A model generated the notes under the pieces. That model was not told where the DNA came from, did not search any database, and was given only the letters and a program-made list of their open reading frames with translations. From NCBI GenBank assembly GCA_910584125.1, contig CAJTXU010000036.1, positions 1 to 21,233 of the forward strand: DNA of 21,233 bases, given 5' to 3'. The position numbers and the translations under genes are program-made. Every line of letters starts with the position of its first letter. The first letter of the stretch is position 1. This document shows, piece by piece, positions 1 through 8,445 of the stretch. Origin of the DNA: an uncultured Muribaculaceae bacterium. GTDB taxonomy: Bacteria > Bacteroidota > Bacteroidia > Bacteroidales > Muribaculaceae.

Positions 1-60
1 GATTTTTCGTCATACCGCCATAATTGTGTCTGTCTGAAATTCGGGGAGTATTATATATGA

Positions 61-1108
61 TTAGATGGTAAGATAGTCCGACTGATAGAGCAACGGCACT
101 GGATCGATGCCGAAATAAGTAATGTCACTCAGATCGTCTTTGGAACATTTCTCCCCATCAAGATTCCGCAGAGGGATATTGTTTCTAATCACAAGATCGA
201 CAAGCATCTTGGTCGTGCCAGTCGAGAACCAATAGTTGTCCGTCTCGCCTTTGCTGAGAGAGAGCAGCAGACTGAGCGGATTGTAGATGTCGGGGCTTTT
301 AGAGCTGAAATGGTAGCCATCATACTGTCTTTTCAGTTCGGCATACATCTCGTCTGCGTCCATACTTTTTTTCGCAGCCATCGCACACACTCCCGAATCA
401 AAATACTCATGTAGTTCCTTCTCCGATATGCCGCAGATTGCGGAATATTCCTCGTCGAAAGATATGTCATTCAGATTGTTGAGTCCGGAGAATACGTTAA
501 GTTTGCCGAATTTAGTCACACCGGTAAACAACACAAGCTCTAAAATCTATCCGGAGTTTTGAGCGAAGCATAGCCCCCCGCAGATCTGTCTGATGGACGG
601 CGTAAAGTTCTTCGTCGAGTATGTTGTCGGTAAGAGGTTTGTCATACTCATCAATCAGAATCACGACTTTATGCCCAGTTCTTTTATATGTCTCCCTTAC
701 GAGCCACTCAAAGAGTTCTGAAATCGATCGGTCCTTGCGGATATCACCATAAATCTCATCCCAACGCTCAAGATGCTTGTTGATTATGGCCACTACCAAG
801 CCCTTCTCACCATATCGTTCGCTGTTAAGGTCGAGATGGAAGACGGGCCGGAGCGTCCATTACTCCGGACGCATCCGGTCTATGGCAAGGCCGCGGAAAA
901 GCTCTCGGTTGCCTTAGTAATATTCATGCAGCATCGAGAGCAGCAGACTCTTGCCGAACCTCCGCGGGCGACCTAAGAAATAGAACTTGCCGTTTTCAAG
1001 CATGGGTATGTACGATGTCTTGTCGACATAGACAAAACCACCTTCTATTATTACCCTGAACGACTGTATGCCTATCGGGTATTTCAACTTTTCCATCTCC
1101 ATCACCAA
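61..1108 (-). pseudogene. decayed AAA-ATPase-like / PD-(D/E)XK family protein
   Basis: The fragments together read like the common Bacteroidales family with an N-terminal AAA-ATPase-like domain (PF09820 type) and a C-terminal PD-(D/E)XK nuclease-like domain (PF08011 type). Visible are the opening YPIGIQSFR...VYVDKTSYIP, the modified Walker A GRPRRFGKS, the Walker B VVILIDEYDKPL, and the later LFTGVTKFGK and FSGLNNLNDIS blocks. The gene is broken. In-frame TAA codons lie at 914-916 and 860-862, where family members continue (HEYY-x-GNRELFRG and RPE-x-WTLRP). The frame then changes, with apparent loss of sequence, around 535-560. A further TAA at 61-63 stops the reading inside YLTI, where the family normally continues. 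DNA from 1 to 60 still shows scraps such as PEFQT in shifting frames. I chose the start at 1108; 1096 (MEKLKYP) is equally possible. Its composition is more AT-rich than the housekeeping genes. The native function of this family is not settled. Confidence 0.85.
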
Positions 1109-1121
1109 TTTCCGGGTTCTA

Positions 1122-1146
1122 CAGGCGGAGGGTCTACCTCCGCCTG
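1122..1146. terminator. 10-bp perfect hairpin between phosphatase gene and pseudogene
   Basis: CAGGCGGAGG (1122-1131) pairs perfectly with CCTCCGCCTG (1137-1146) around a 5-nt loop. It begins 19 bp beyond the phosphatase stop codon, so it may end that transcript. There is no T-run on either side, so it is not a classical intrinsic terminator; it could also be a small dispersed palindrome or an mRNA 3' end stabiliser. Confidence 0.45.
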
Positions 1147-1165
1147 CAAACCTAACAAATTATCT

Positions 1166-2422
1166 TTATTCTTTGATCTGCGACTTGAAGTAGGCTCGGA
1201 CGTCCTGCCAGTCGTAGTAGGGCCACATGTCGGTGCCGACCGGGATGCGCGTCTCGCGCTCGTTGTGCAGGATCTTCACCAGCACCTTGCCGGGCTGGCG
1301 CGGGTTGCGGAAGAAGATAAGCTGGACGTTGGCGGCCATCGGCGTCACCTTCCAGTCGCACCATCCCTTGTAGAAGTCGTCGGCTTTCTCGATGCGGGCG
1401 TCGCATCCCTCCAGGTGCATCAGCGAGGTCAGAGGCACGACGTTGCCGTCGTGTCCGAACCGTAACGCCGCCGAGGGAGCGCCGGACGCTATCGCCGCGT
1501 CGGCAGTGTCGATGATGTTGTTCAGCAGATTGGCGGCGTTCTGGAGATGCTTGCCCTCGGCCGGAACAAAGTCGGCGTGTCCACCGTAGAAGTCGGCGTT
1601 GAATACCTGCCAGAGGTCGAAGAGTTCGTCGGCCGTCAGCAGGTCGTAGAACGAAATCTTGCCTTCGGTGTTCTGCGCGTCAGACGCGAGCCAATAGATG
1701 CCCCACATGAAATCGCCCGGATTGACATAGAGGTCGACGAAACCAGAGTCCTTGAATATCGAGCTGACCACGCGGTCTGGACGCGTGTTCTTCTCCTTGA
1801 ACTTGCGGTAGGCCTCTTTCCAGTCACGTTTGAACGCGTCGGACTCAGGCGTGCTGTGACAGATATAGGGCATATATCTGTTTGACGACTCCATGTCGAT
1901 GGTCAGCCTCGGATTCTTCTCCTTAAGGCTTTCGCAAAACGACGCCATGCTGAGGATGCAGCGCGGCACGAGTGTGGAGCGGGCTGTAATCGAGGCGTTG
2001 TCGGCGAACACCTCGGGATAGTTGGCGATCATGCGCGAGGCTATGGCACGGTGCTGGCGGCGTCCGAGCGGCGAGAGGTCGCCGCCGCGGCCCAACGTCT
2101 CGACCATCAGAGAGTCGAGGCGGTGCATGAAATCGACACCGAGCGGAGTCAGCGCATCGGCGTCGGCCGCCTTGTGAAGCAGATCGGCCATCCACTGATA
2201 GTCGCGGTCGCCGATCAGATAACGCGAGCCGTGACGTCCGTAATGGCTCACGTGGAAGGGTTTGAAACCCTTGGGGGCAGGAGTGTTGTCGGCCGAGACA
2301 GCCGGATAGGCGAAATAGACGCCGCCTGTCTTGTTGAGGTCGGCGGCCATCTCCTCGCGTGTAGTCTGACCGAAGGCCGACACCGCCAGGCAGCACGCAG
2401 CGAAAACAGCGAGTATTCTCAT
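1166..2422 (-). CDS. secreted histidine-type phosphatase (clade 2 acid phosphatase/phytase-like)
   Basis: This 418-residue protein starts with a signal peptide (about residues 1-18, MRILAVFAACCLAVSAFG, cleavage probably before QTT), so it should act in the periplasm or outside the cell. The RHGSR motif at about residues 63-67 carries the catalytic histidine of the histidine phosphatase superfamily, which forms a phosphohistidine intermediate. A second motif, GHDGNV near residues 323-328, supplies the HD proton-donor pair typical of clade 2 (acid phosphatases and phytases). Length fits that clade. The substrate cannot be read from sequence; phosphomonoesters such as inositol phosphates are possible. 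It lies downstream of the DUF3843 gene, separated by 135 bp of repeats, and I see no clear TAnnTTTG promoter, so it may be read through from upstream. The start is supported by the signal peptide directly after it. Confidence 0.85.
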   Translation of the reverse strand: MRILAVFAACCLAVSAFGQTTREEMAADLNKTGGVYFAYPAVSADNTPAPKGFKPFHVSHYGRHGSRYLIGDRDYQWMADLLHKAADADALTPLGVDFMHRLDSLMVETLGRGGDLSPLGRRQHRAIASRMIANYPEVFADNASITARSTLVPRCILSMASFCESLKEKNPRLTIDMESSNRYMPYICHSTPESDAFKRDWKEAYRKFKEKNTRPDRVVSSIFKDSGFVDLYVNPGDFMWGIYWLASDAQNTEGKISFYDLLTADELFDLWQVFNADFYGGHADFVPAEGKHLQNAANLLNNIIDTADAAIASGAPSAALRFGHDGNVVPLTSLMHLEGCDARIEKADDFYKGWCDWKVTPMAANVQLIFFRNPRQPGKVLVKILHNERETRIPVGTDMWPYYDWQDVRAYFKSQIKE

Positions 2423-2428
2423 TCTCAG

Positions 2429-2457
2429 TTTAGAGTTTTAGAGTTTAAAGTTTAAAA
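2429..2457. repeat. AT-rich heptad-like repeat in front of phosphatase gene
   Basis: Four consecutive units TTTAGAG, TTTTAGAG, TTTAAAG and TTTAAAA lie just upstream of the phosphatase start codon. Such low-complexity AT leaders may keep the start codon unstructured in Bacteroidales, which do not use Shine-Dalgarno pairing; that role is inferred. Confidence 0.5.
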
Positions 2458-2479
2458 TATTCTAAAGTCCATAGAGTCC

Positions 2480-2551
2480 TTAAAGACCTTAATGACCTTA
2501 ATGACCATAATGACCATAATGACCATAATGACCATAATGACCTTAATGACC
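2480..2551. repeat. 9-bp tandem repeat array, eight units
   Basis: Eight back-to-back 9-nt units: TTAAAGACC, then TTAATGACC twice, ATAATGACC four times, and TTAATGACC. Degenerate units continue on both sides (CTAAAGTCC and ATAGAGTCC at 2462-2479, TTAAAGTCA at 2552-2560), so the whole tract is about 99 bp. The last degenerate unit contains the stop codon of the DUF3843 gene (2558-2560). The four identical central units suggest recent slippage. It is too short and lacks spacers, so it is not CRISPR. Confidence 0.95.
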
Positions 2552-2557
2552 TTAAAG

Positions 2558-3760
2558 TCAGTCGCCTCGGTAGTAGAGCTGGAGGTAGCAGCGGGCGATG
2601 AAGTCGGCGTTGGCCTTGACCAGCTCGTAGTCGTCGCTGCCGGGGAAATGGGCATACGGCAGCCAGCCTTCCTTCAACGCCCTGTGCAGGAGGTCGCCCG
2701 GGCAGAGTCCGCGAACCGTGAGCAGGTCGAAGCTGTTCTCGCGTGCGAACGCCTCGTCATACAGCGGATTGCCCGGTGCTTTGAGGCAGCGCGCTATGTC
2801 GCGCGCCATCAGCATTCCCTTATGCGGATTCACCATCAGCACGTAGTCGTGCGCACCCTTGGCCTGCGCCAGATGTTCCTTGCCTGCCTCCCAGCCGAGG
2901 GCCGAGATGAAAAACTCGTTCATCGCCTCATAGCTGTCGAAGAATCGGATATCCTCCCCTCCCGTGGCGGCCGTGAAGGCGGTGTAATACTTATGTTCGG
3001 GCGCGTCTGCCTCCGGCGTCTCGTGCGGAAGTCGTCGTTCTATCATCAGATAGACCCATTCGGGCGTAAAGAGCGCCAGCGGTCCGGTGGTGTCCTGCAA
3101 CATCGCTTCCTCAAGGCGTCCGTTGACCTTCACCGTGAAATCGGGATCGTCGGCCGGCACCTGCCCCATCACCTCGCGGAGCGACACCGAGAACGCCGGA
3201 GTCAGCAGCCACGAATGCAGGAAGAGCCAGTTGCCGAGACGGTAGATGGCCGCACGGTCGTCGGGGTCGTTGAATTCCAGCCCCTGCGCGAGATTGAAGC
3301 CTTCGGGCACAGGCGCGTCATCGTAAATCTCCTCCAGTACCGCGAAACATCTGTCGGCCAGCGCGAGAAGCCCCGCGTCGTGCGGGTAGATCTCACGTCT
3401 ATCCTCCCACAGCATCGCGATGACATACCAAGTCATGAAGCGAACATCCTCGCGGTTGAGCTCATAGTCCACATACTCCTCTCCCACCGTATGGAAGGGA
3501 ACAGAGAATCCATAGAGTTCACGGCAGGCGTCGACGAACGAACGCCAGAGTCCGGCGTCGGCCACAACGTCCTGTATGTATCCCGTCAGCGACAGAGCGA
3601 GGCGCCGCGCGAGTCCGGCGGGCATCGCCGAGCCGAAGGCGTCCGCGCCGATCTCTTCGAGCAGCCGGTCGGCCACTCGGATGTAATACGAATCTGTCTG
3701 AGTACGCTCGGGGAAAGAGGGTTGCCTTATCAGGAACTCATCGGTTGAAATCTTTTCCAT
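2558..3760 (-). CDS. DUF3843 family protein
   Basis: A 400-residue protein with no signal peptide or membrane segment, so probably cytoplasmic. From memory of the family, it matches Bacteroidales proteins annotated DUF3843: the opening FLIRQPSFPERTQTDSYY, GYIQDVVADAGLWRSFVDA, YELNREDVRFMTWYVIAMLWEDRR near the first quarter, GNWLFLHSWLLTPAF in the middle, and FDLLTVRGLCPGDLLHRA...HFPGSDDYELV near the end. Length agrees with the family. Its biochemical role is unknown. It begins only 17 bp after hisS ends, in the same direction, so the two are probably co-transcribed; a link with translation or histidine metabolism is only a guess. The start is the first ATG, and the family-typical N-terminus follows directly. 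The stop codon lies in the edge of the 9-bp repeat array. Confidence 0.75.
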   Translation of the reverse strand: MEKISTDEFLIRQPSFPERTQTDSYYIRVADRLLEEIGADAFGSAMPAGLARRLALSLTGYIQDVVADAGLWRSFVDACRELYGFSVPFHTVGEEYVDYELNREDVRFMTWYVIAMLWEDRREIYPHDAGLLALADRCFAVLEEIYDDAPVPEGFNLAQGLEFNDPDDRAAIYRLGNWLFLHSWLLTPAFSVSLREVMGQVPADDPDFTVKVNGRLEEAMLQDTTGPLALFTPEWVYLMIERRLPHETPEADAPEHKYYTAFTAATGGEDIRFFDSYEAMNEFFISALGWEAGKEHLAQAKGAHDYVLMVNPHKGMLMARDIARCLKAPGNPLYDEAFARENSFDLLTVRGLCPGDLLHRALKEGWLPYAHFPGSDDYELVKANADFIARCYLQLYYRGD

Positions 3761-3777
3761 TTCGGCTTGTGTTTATT

Positions 3778-5139
3778 TCACGACAGCAGTTCGATTGCCG
3801 CCGCCAACGTGTATTCCGACTGCTCGCCGGTGGCCATGCTCTTGATCACGATGGCGTCGCGTCCGAGTTCGGACTCGCCGACGAACGCCACGAAAGGTAT
3901 GCGGTCGGCATCGGCCATTGTCATCTGCTTCTTCATCTTGCAGCAGTCGGGATATAGCATCGCCGACACACCGGCCTCCCTGAGCGCCTTGACATAGCGC
4001 AGCGACTGCAGGGCCTCCTTCTCGCCGAAGTTGACGAACATCACCTTGACCGTGCGGCCGAGGTCATCGGGGAAGAGTCCGAGCTGCGTCATGACGTCAT
4101 AGATGCGGTCGGCGCCGAACGATATGCCGACACCCGAGAGGCCCGGCATGCCGAAGACTCCGGTGAGGTTGTCGTAACGACCGCCGCCGGTGATGCTGCC
4201 GATCACCACATCCTTGGCCTGCACCTCGATGATGGTTCCGGTGTAGTAGTTGAGGCCTCGTGCGAGCGAGAAGTCCACCTGCACTTCGTTGGCGTGACCG
4301 AGCGCGTCGAGGGCCGCCGTCACCTCGCGGAGTTCGGCGATGCCCTTCATGCCGGTCTCGGAATCCTTCAGTATCTCCGACATGACGTCGAGCTTCTCTG
4401 AGTTCGAGCCAGAGAGCTCGAGTATCGGGCGCAATGCCTCGATTGCAGCCTCACCGAGACCTTTCTCGCGGAGTTCGGCGTTGACGTTCTCCAGTCCGAT
4501 CTTGTCGATCTTGTCGATGGCGACGGTGATGTCGACGATCTTGTCGGCCTCGCCGATGGTCTCGGCTATGCCCGAGAGCACCTTGCGGTTGTTGAGTTTG
4601 ACGGCGACGTTGATGCCGAGGTCGGTGAAGACCTTGTCGATGAGTGTCAGAAGCTCGACCTCGTTGAGCAGCGAATCGGAACCGACGACGTCGGCGTCAC
4701 ACTGGTAGAACTCGCGGTATCTCCCCTTCTGCGGACGGTCGGCGCGCCACACAGGCTGTATCTGGAAGCGCTTGAAGGGCATCTGGAGCTCGTTGCGGTG
4801 CTGCACGACGAAGCGGGCGAATGGCACCGTGAGGTCGTAGCGCAGACCCTTCTCGCACATCTTGTTGGTGAGTTTGACGAGATTGCGGGCCACGAGTTCC
4901 TCGTCGCAGCACGACCTGAGGAAGTCGCCTGAATTCTGGATCTTGAAGAGCAGACGGTCACCTTCCTCGCCATATTTGCCCATGAGCGTCTGGAGGTTCT
5001 CCATCGCCGGGGTCTCAATCTGCTTGTAGCCGCACAGGGCGAAGTTGCGCTTGATTGTGTCGAAGATATAGTTGCGGCGCGCCATCTCCTCGGGTGAGAA
5101 GTCGCGCGTGCCTTTGGGAATGCTGGGTTTCTGGGCCAT
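3778..5139 (-). CDS. hisS: histidine--tRNA ligase
   Basis: A class II aminoacyl-tRNA synthetase of 453 residues that charges tRNA-His with histidine in the cytoplasm. The N-terminal PKGTRDFSPEE is the usual HisRS opening. RYDLTVPFAR (about 100-109) and QPVWRADRPQKGRYREFYQCD (about 128-148) hold the motif 2 region with the ATP-binding arginine. LARGLNYYTG (about 292-301) is the histidine-specific HisA motif, and GGGRYDNL followed by GVGISFGADRI (about 317-346) forms HisB and motif 3. The last 87 residues or so form the anticodon-binding domain. The gene appears complete. It leads a probable two-gene operon with the DUF3843 gene. A Bacteroidetes-type promoter is visible about 50 bp upstream. 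The start at 5139 places the conserved KGTRDF motif at residues 9-14, as expected. Confidence 0.97.
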   Translation of the reverse strand: MAQKPSIPKGTRDFSPEEMARRNYIFDTIKRNFALCGYKQIETPAMENLQTLMGKYGEEGDRLLFKIQNSGDFLRSCCDEELVARNLVKLTNKMCEKGLRYDLTVPFARFVVQHRNELQMPFKRFQIQPVWRADRPQKGRYREFYQCDADVVGSDSLLNEVELLTLIDKVFTDLGINVAVKLNNRKVLSGIAETIGEADKIVDITVAIDKIDKIGLENVNAELREKGLGEAAIEALRPILELSGSNSEKLDVMSEILKDSETGMKGIAELREVTAALDALGHANEVQVDFSLARGLNYYTGTIIEVQAKDVVIGSITGGGRYDNLTGVFGMPGLSGVGISFGADRIYDVMTQLGLFPDDLGRTVKVMFVNFGEKEALQSLRYVKALREAGVSAMLYPDCCKMKKQMTMADADRIPFVAFVGESELGRDAIVIKSMATGEQSEYTLAAAIELLS

Positions 5140-5188
5140 TATATCGGATGTTTTATCGTTATTATACCGGAATTGAACTAATTATACG

Positions 5189-5220
5189 CGAAATTACAAA
5201 AATGCCGCGACTCCTGCAAG
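5189..5220 (-). promoter_or_regulatory. probable hisS promoter
   Basis: On the minus strand CTTG (5220-5217), a 20-nt spacer and TAATTTCG (5196-5189) resemble the Bacteroidetes promoter TTTG-N19-21-TAnnTTTG, with one mismatch in each box. It would start transcription near 5182, giving a leader of roughly 40 nt before hisS. Confidence 0.45.
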
Positions 5221-5239
5221 AGCCACGGCCGAGTTGTTG

Positions 5240-7666
5240 TCAGAATTCCACCGCGAGGCGGACGTTGAACTGTCGCCGCGTCAGATAATTCGGCACGGCA
5301 TACTGGATGTTGTTGACGTCGGTCACCCAGTAATAGCTGCTGACGTTGGCTATGTCAAGCAGGTTGAAGACGTCGAGGCCGAGCACGATGCTCTTGAAGT
5401 TGCCGAAGAATCCGCTGCGCTTTTTCTCGCCGTCGGACGGTGCGCCGACGAACTGCCAGCTCAGTCCTATGTCCACGCGCTTGTAGGCGGGCGCACGGAA
5501 ATATGTCTGCGAGCGGCTCGTGTGAGGCGGCGTCATGGTGAGGCCGTCGGAGATCACTCCGCGCAGACTGAATTTCAGCTTGGGGAATTTCGGGAAGTAG
5601 TCGGTGAAATATGCCGTGACGGCATACCGCTGGTCGCTGGGCAAGGGCACCTTCTTGCCATCGAGCGTCTGCTGGGTCTTCATCAGCGAGAAACTGATCC
5701 AGGAGTCGCTGCCCTCGACGAACTGACCGAACAGCTTGAAGTCGAGACCCATGGCGTATCCCTTAGAGTCGTTGCGGCCGGAGTAGTTGATCTTCAGGTT
5801 GTCGTATTCGTACGATATGAGGTTCGAGAGGTTCTTGTAGTATGCCTCGCCCGTCAGCTTGAACGGACGCCCCATGGCGCGGAACGTATAGTCGGCGCCT
5901 ACGATCACCTGGATGCTTCGAGGCGACTTTATCTTGTCGTTCAGCTGGATGACGCAGTTGCCCAGGTCGTCCTCCACCATCTCGCGGTATTCCTTATAGA
6001 ACGGCGACTGATAGTAGAGGCCGGCCCCGATGCGGTAATACCAGTTGGGGTAGTTTACCGGGTTGATCGAGAAGTTGACGCGCGGCGAGACGAGGAACTC
6101 CTTGTTGAAGCCGTTGTATGAGAAGCGCAGTCCGGCGTTGAGGGTCATGTAGGCGAAGCTGTTGCTCATATAGACGGCGTCCTCGGCGTATGCGTGCAGA
6201 CGGCTGATGTTGATGTTCTGGCGCGAGCTGAGGTTGTAGACCAGGTGCACGCCCTCGGGCAGCGTGGGCAGCGAGTATCCCGCCGAGTCGCGCCACTCCC
6301 ACTCCTTGGTGCGGTCGTGGAACTGCTCGTGCTGGTAGCCGATGCCGTAGCTGAAGTTGTTGGCGCGGTATTTGGTCGTGCCCTTGAACGACACCTGCAG
6401 CACGGAGGTCTTGAGTCTGTTGCGCGAATGCTCCATATATTTGCCGACACCGAGTTCGCCGCCGATTCCTTCGTTGCCCTCCGAGCCTGACGTGCCGGCC
6501 TGGTCAAGCCAGTATTCGCCCGATATGTCGTAAGTAACGAGCTCGTTGCTCAGAAATCCGGCCACACCGAGCGAGAAGCTCGTGGCCTTGTTGTGGCGGT
6601 AGGTGGCCTGCAGCGATCCGAGATAGGTCTCGAACTTGTCTTTCTCCTCGCCGTCGAAATAGACCTTGAAGCTCTTGGCGTCCGACGACGTTCCGAACGT
6701 CGTCTCGCGGTCCTGCGGCTTGAAGTTGAAGTGGTTGAGCGATATGTTGCCGAGCAGGTTGATTGTCCACCGCTCGGTGGGCTTGTAGTTGATGTTGGTC
6801 TGGAAGTCGAAGAATGTCGGGTCGTACTCGCCCTTGGTGTCCATCGTAGAGAGCAGCGAGTTGTTTTTCTTGAACCTCACGCCCGAGAGCTGCGAGAATT
6901 TGCCGCTGTTGCTGCCGATGGTGGCCGACGCGCCCATGAGACTGGCCGAGACGGCGCCTTCGAACGCCTCGGGGTCGCGGTAGGTTATGTCGAGGGCCGA
7001 CGACATCTTGTCGGCGTAGCGGGCCGGGAAACCGCCGGTGGAGAACTTGATGTTGCCCACCATGTCGGGGTTGATGACGCTGAGTCCCTCCTGCTGACCG
7101 CTGCGGACGAGCTGCGGGCGGTATAGCTCCATGCCGTTGATATATACGGAGTTTTCATCGAACGAACCGCCGCGCACTGAATATTGCGAGCTCATCTCGT
7201 TCGACGAGTTGACGCCGGGCATTGTCGTGATGAGGGCCTCGACGCTGCCTCCCGACACGTCGGGCGAGAGTTTATAGCTCTCGGTGTTGAGCGTCTGCAT
7301 GCCGTTGCTGTTCTGACGGTAGCCGACCACCTCTATCTCGCGCAGGTCGACGTCGTTGGGATATAGGCGCACGTTGAGCGTCAGGTCTCCCTTGGGATGC
7401 ACCAGAGTGTGCTGCACGGTCTTGAACCCGATGCAGCTGTAGACTATCTCGAGCGTGTCGCGCTGCGCCACCGACAGGGTGTAGTTGCCCTTGAGGTCGG
7501 TGTTGGTGCCGATGGCCGAGTTGGCGATCCGCACTGTGGCGAACTCCACGGGCTGGTCGTCGCTGTCGACCACCTTGCCCGAAATCCTGACGTTGTCGGC
7601 CAGGGCCGCCGACACGCAGAGACTCATCAGCAGGACCGCGAATATGATTTTCATTTTTCTCATCAA
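5240..7666 (-). CDS. TonB-dependent receptor with carboxypeptidase regulatory-like domain
   Basis: An 808-residue outer-membrane protein. A signal peptide covers about residues 1-23 (MMRKMKIIFAVLLMSLCVSA). Residues about 25-110 form a carboxypeptidase-regulatory-like beta-sandwich (ISGKVVDSDDQPVEFATVRIAN, GTNTDLKGNYTL). A plug domain follows (about 130-235: ALITTMPGVNSSNEMSSQYSVRGG, YINGMELYRPQ, GGFPARYADKMSSALDI), then a 22-strand-type barrel ending in aromatic VRLAVEF, as expected for BAM-dependent insertion. The family imports ligands using TonB energy. At 808 residues it is shorter than SusC-type glycan importers (about 1000), and no susD gene is next to it, so the ligand is unknown. It is a stand-alone gene: a terminator lies just upstream and hisS has its own promoter downstream. 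No clear TonB box is recognised. Confidence 0.88.
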   Translation of the reverse strand: MMRKMKIIFAVLLMSLCVSAALADNVRISGKVVDSDDQPVEFATVRIANSAIGTNTDLKGNYTLSVAQRDTLEIVYSCIGFKTVQHTLVHPKGDLTLNVRLYPNDVDLREIEVVGYRQNSNGMQTLNTESYKLSPDVSGGSVEALITTMPGVNSSNEMSSQYSVRGGSFDENSVYINGMELYRPQLVRSGQQEGLSVINPDMVGNIKFSTGGFPARYADKMSSALDITYRDPEAFEGAVSASLMGASATIGSNSGKFSQLSGVRFKKNNSLLSTMDTKGEYDPTFFDFQTNINYKPTERWTINLLGNISLNHFNFKPQDRETTFGTSSDAKSFKVYFDGEEKDKFETYLGSLQATYRHNKATSFSLGVAGFLSNELVTYDISGEYWLDQAGTSGSEGNEGIGGELGVGKYMEHSRNRLKTSVLQVSFKGTTKYRANNFSYGIGYQHEQFHDRTKEWEWRDSAGYSLPTLPEGVHLVYNLSSRQNINISRLHAYAEDAVYMSNSFAYMTLNAGLRFSYNGFNKEFLVSPRVNFSINPVNYPNWYYRIGAGLYYQSPFYKEYREMVEDDLGNCVIQLNDKIKSPRSIQVIVGADYTFRAMGRPFKLTGEAYYKNLSNLISYEYDNLKINYSGRNDSKGYAMGLDFKLFGQFVEGSDSWISFSLMKTQQTLDGKKVPLPSDQRYAVTAYFTDYFPKFPKLKFSLRGVISDGLTMTPPHTSRSQTYFRAPAYKRVDIGLSWQFVGAPSDGEKKRSGFFGNFKSIVLGLDVFNLLDIANVSSYYWVTDVNNIQYAVPNYLTRRQFNVRLAVEF

Positions 7667-7688
7667 ATTCTAAACGCGTCTATCCCCG

Positions 7689-7720
7689 CAATATTATTTG
7701 CCGCCGGCCATGACGCGAAA
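7689..7720 (-). promoter_or_regulatory. possible promoter of the TonB-dependent receptor gene
   Basis: On the minus strand TTTC (7720-7717), a 20-nt spacer and TAATATTG (7696-7689) match the Bacteroidetes promoter with one mismatch per box. The upstream box would overlap the T-tract of the preceding terminator, and the leader would be about 16 nt. The match is imperfect. Confidence 0.4.
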
Positions 7721-7762
7721 AAGAGTCGCAGCCTGTCTCCCTTTGGCAGAGAGACAGGCTGC
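7718..7762 (-). terminator. intrinsic terminator after the twin beta-barrel operon
   Basis: Reading the minus strand, a 12-bp perfect stem (GCAGCCTGTCTC at 7762-7751 region pairing with GAGACAGGCTGC, 7739-7728) encloses an 11-nt loop and is followed after a few bases by CTTTTT (7723-7718). It lies 54 bp beyond the stop codon of the barrel gene at 7816 and closes that transcript before the receptor gene. Confidence 0.85.
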
Positions 7763-7815
7763 TGTCGTAATCAAACCGTGCTGCGCCTGCCGCACGTCTC
7801 AGCGGCTGGCCGGCT

Positions 7816-8388
7816 TCAGAAATCCACGCCTATTCTGAAGGTGAACATGCCCTCCACCTTATGCCGCGGGCCGTCTGTGTGATAGACCCATTTATTGCCG
7901 GTGGATTCGACCAGCGAGAAGTCGTCGGTCTTGATTCGGCGCAAGGTGGCGCCGACACCGACGTTGATTCCGATTCTTCTCCCCCAGTTGAAACGGTAGC
8001 CGATTGTGGGCGAAAGATAGAAGTCGGTTTCGAGAGTGTTATAACCGACGCGAACGTCGGCAAAAGGTGTGACGGCACCGAATTTGAAATCCGCCCTTCC
8101 GTCAAGAAATATGGCGAACAAATCATCGTCGACGCCGCTGTTGCATACTGATTCGAGTTCTATTCCGGCTCCGAGATACCACATTTCGTTAAACTGATAA
8201 CCGTGGCTTGTGGAAAAGCCGGTGAAGAAAAGCGTGTTGGTCTTCTCAGGAGTTCCGAGCGCTTTCTGCTGTCTGACTGAGCTCGCCCAATCCACGAACC
8301 CCCGGTAGCCCCGCTGCGGCTGTCTGGAGAATCCGGGCAACGCAAGCATCAAGCCCAAAGCCGCTATAATAAGTCTGAATGTATTCAT
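7816..8388 (-). CDS. small outer-membrane beta-barrel protein, paralogue 1
   Basis: A 190-residue protein of unknown function. Residues 1-21 (MNTFRLIIAALGLMLALPGFS) look like a signal peptide. The mature part starts with RQPQRGYRGFVDWASSV and continues with FFTGFSTSHGYQFNEMWYLGAGIELE, then alternating polar/hydrophobic strands (GRADFKFGAVTPFADVRVGYN, FYLSPTIGYRFNWG, INVGVGATLR), ending in FRIGVDF. A final phenylalanine and eight or so predicted strands suggest a small outer-membrane barrel. Hypothetical proteins with a THGYQ/SHGYQ segment are frequent in Bacteroidales, which is family memory, not a search result. It is about half identical to the gene at 8446-9012 and is the last gene of a three-gene operon that ends at the terminator 7718-7762. 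Confidence 0.75.
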   Translation of the reverse strand: MNTFRLIIAALGLMLALPGFSRQPQRGYRGFVDWASSVRQQKALGTPEKTNTLFFTGFSTSHGYQFNEMWYLGAGIELESVCNSGVDDDLFAIFLDGRADFKFGAVTPFADVRVGYNTLETDFYLSPTIGYRFNWGRRIGINVGVGATLRRIKTDDFSLVESTGNKWVYHTDGPRHKVEGMFTFRIGVDF

Positions 8389-8445
8389 GCCAAATGGATT
8401 ATGATGAAGCGAACGAACCGTAAAAATCCGTATGCTTCTTCGAGT

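Noticed and set aside
2480..2551. Possible CRISPR array
   Set aside because: The units are 9 nt, contiguous and without spacers; no cas genes are near. It is a simple tandem repeat.
2492..3748. 418-codon open frame opposite the DUF3843 gene, starting in the 9-bp repeat
   Set aside because: The opposite strand encodes a recognisable family protein; the repeat starts this frame with repeated MTI codons by chance because the period is a multiple of three.
5234..6121. Open frame opposite the TonB-dependent receptor
   Set aside because: Antisense shadow of a clear receptor gene; no recognisable domain.
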